Shown: positions 63,728 to 64,000 of the stretch, one piece after another
How the letters are laid out: each line of letters begins with the position of its first letter
How positions within the stretch are numbered: the stretch's first letter is position 1
Assembly: GCA_907163375.1 (NCBI GenBank)
Contig: CAJQUW010016925.1
Coordinates: 124,001-188,000 of the forward strand
Length of the DNA stretch: 64,000 nucleotides
Direction: 5' to 3'
Source of the DNA: Prostheceraeus crozeri
Taxonomy: Eukaryota > Platyhelminthes > Polycladida > Euryleptidae
Notes under the pieces: model-generated
Databases searched by the model: none
What the model saw: only the letters and a program-made list of their open reading frames with translations
What the model was told of the DNA's origin: nothing
Program-made: the position numbers and the translations under genes

Positions 63728-64000
63728 CGCAGAATTAGACAGGTCGTCTCTTCTTCTGTCTGACTAGAAGGGAAACATTGGAACATGTAGCGTAAATGAA
63801 ATGGCACAATCTCCTGACTTAATACCATAGCAATCGAACAATAACCAGCCAGTTCAGCATTAAACACGCCAAATTATGCGACGTGTCAGTGACTGTTATC
63901 AACCGGATCACACAGCAAAGAGACACAGTCGATGTCAAGTTCTACAGAGAAGTTTGTGAACGTTTTTTCATGCGCCTGCTAACTTTTTTTAAAATGATCG
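63728..64000 (+). mobile_element. hAT-like MITE, copy 4 (cut by window edge)
   Basis: It starts CGCAGAATTAG and matches the left half of the 9632-10151 and 35086-35507 copies, then runs off the window. Confidence 0.75.

Overview
The window is nuclear DNA from an animal, almost certainly an invertebrate: genes are split by AT-rich introns with GT-AG splice sites, and the space between exons is packed with tRNA-derived SINEs, Penelope-like elements, Tc1, hAT and other terminal-inverted-repeat (TIR) elements, and one complete-length Polinton. A marine invertebrate is plausible, but the sequence alone does not fix the phylum.

Host genes. Two pancreatic-lipase-type triacylglycerol lipase genes face each other tail to tail. 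Lipase A is on the minus strand. It runs from an ATG at 61191 to a stop at 21646, in 11 coding exons totalling 1509 bp (502 residues). It has a signal peptide, a complete Ser-Asp-His triad, a cysteine-bounded lid and a C-terminal PLAT domain. A TATA box lies just upstream of the ATG, and an AATAAA lies just downstream of the stop. Lipase B is on the plus strand. Only its last three exons are recognisable (8475-8595, 12151-12345, 17004-17085). They match the last three exons of lipase A in phase, and exons 9 and 11 match in length to the base.

Polinton. Intron 3 of lipase A, otherwise about 1.1 kb, holds a 15,956-bp Polinton/Maverick (adintovirus-like) at 39857-55812. It is flanked by a perfect 6-bp target duplication (gatatg) and has AGTA...TACT ends. 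It carries a two-helix membrane protein, an unknown protein, a minor capsid protein, a packaging ATPase, a small unknown protein, a protein-primed-type family B DNA polymerase, two leftward genes with a weak sliding-clamp look, a tail-fibre/coiled-coil region, two small glycine-rich (pX/VI-like) virion-type proteins, a double-jelly-roll major capsid protein, a phospholipase A2 domain fused to the integrase, and an adenain-like protease. Most frames are open and about four breaks are visible, so it is a recent fossil. It is also seeded with very short GC-rich hairpins, inside genes as well as between them.

Repeats. 1-8400: hAT-like MITE, a TIR element, a head-to-head SINE pair, a Tc1/mariner with one frameshift, a tyrosine-recombinase fragment and a Penelope remnant. 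8475-17085: lipase B with introns holding MITEs, a minisatellite, a nested secreted coiled-coil ORF and a SINE. 17086-21645: two more head-to-head SINE dimers and a Penelope fragment between long inverted repeats. 21646-39856: lipase A 3' half with many fold-back elements in introns. 55813-64000: lipase A 5' exons, a LINE endonuclease fragment, a (GA)n tract, a near-perfect palindrome, and MITE sequence at the window edge. Inverted duplications are unusually common throughout.
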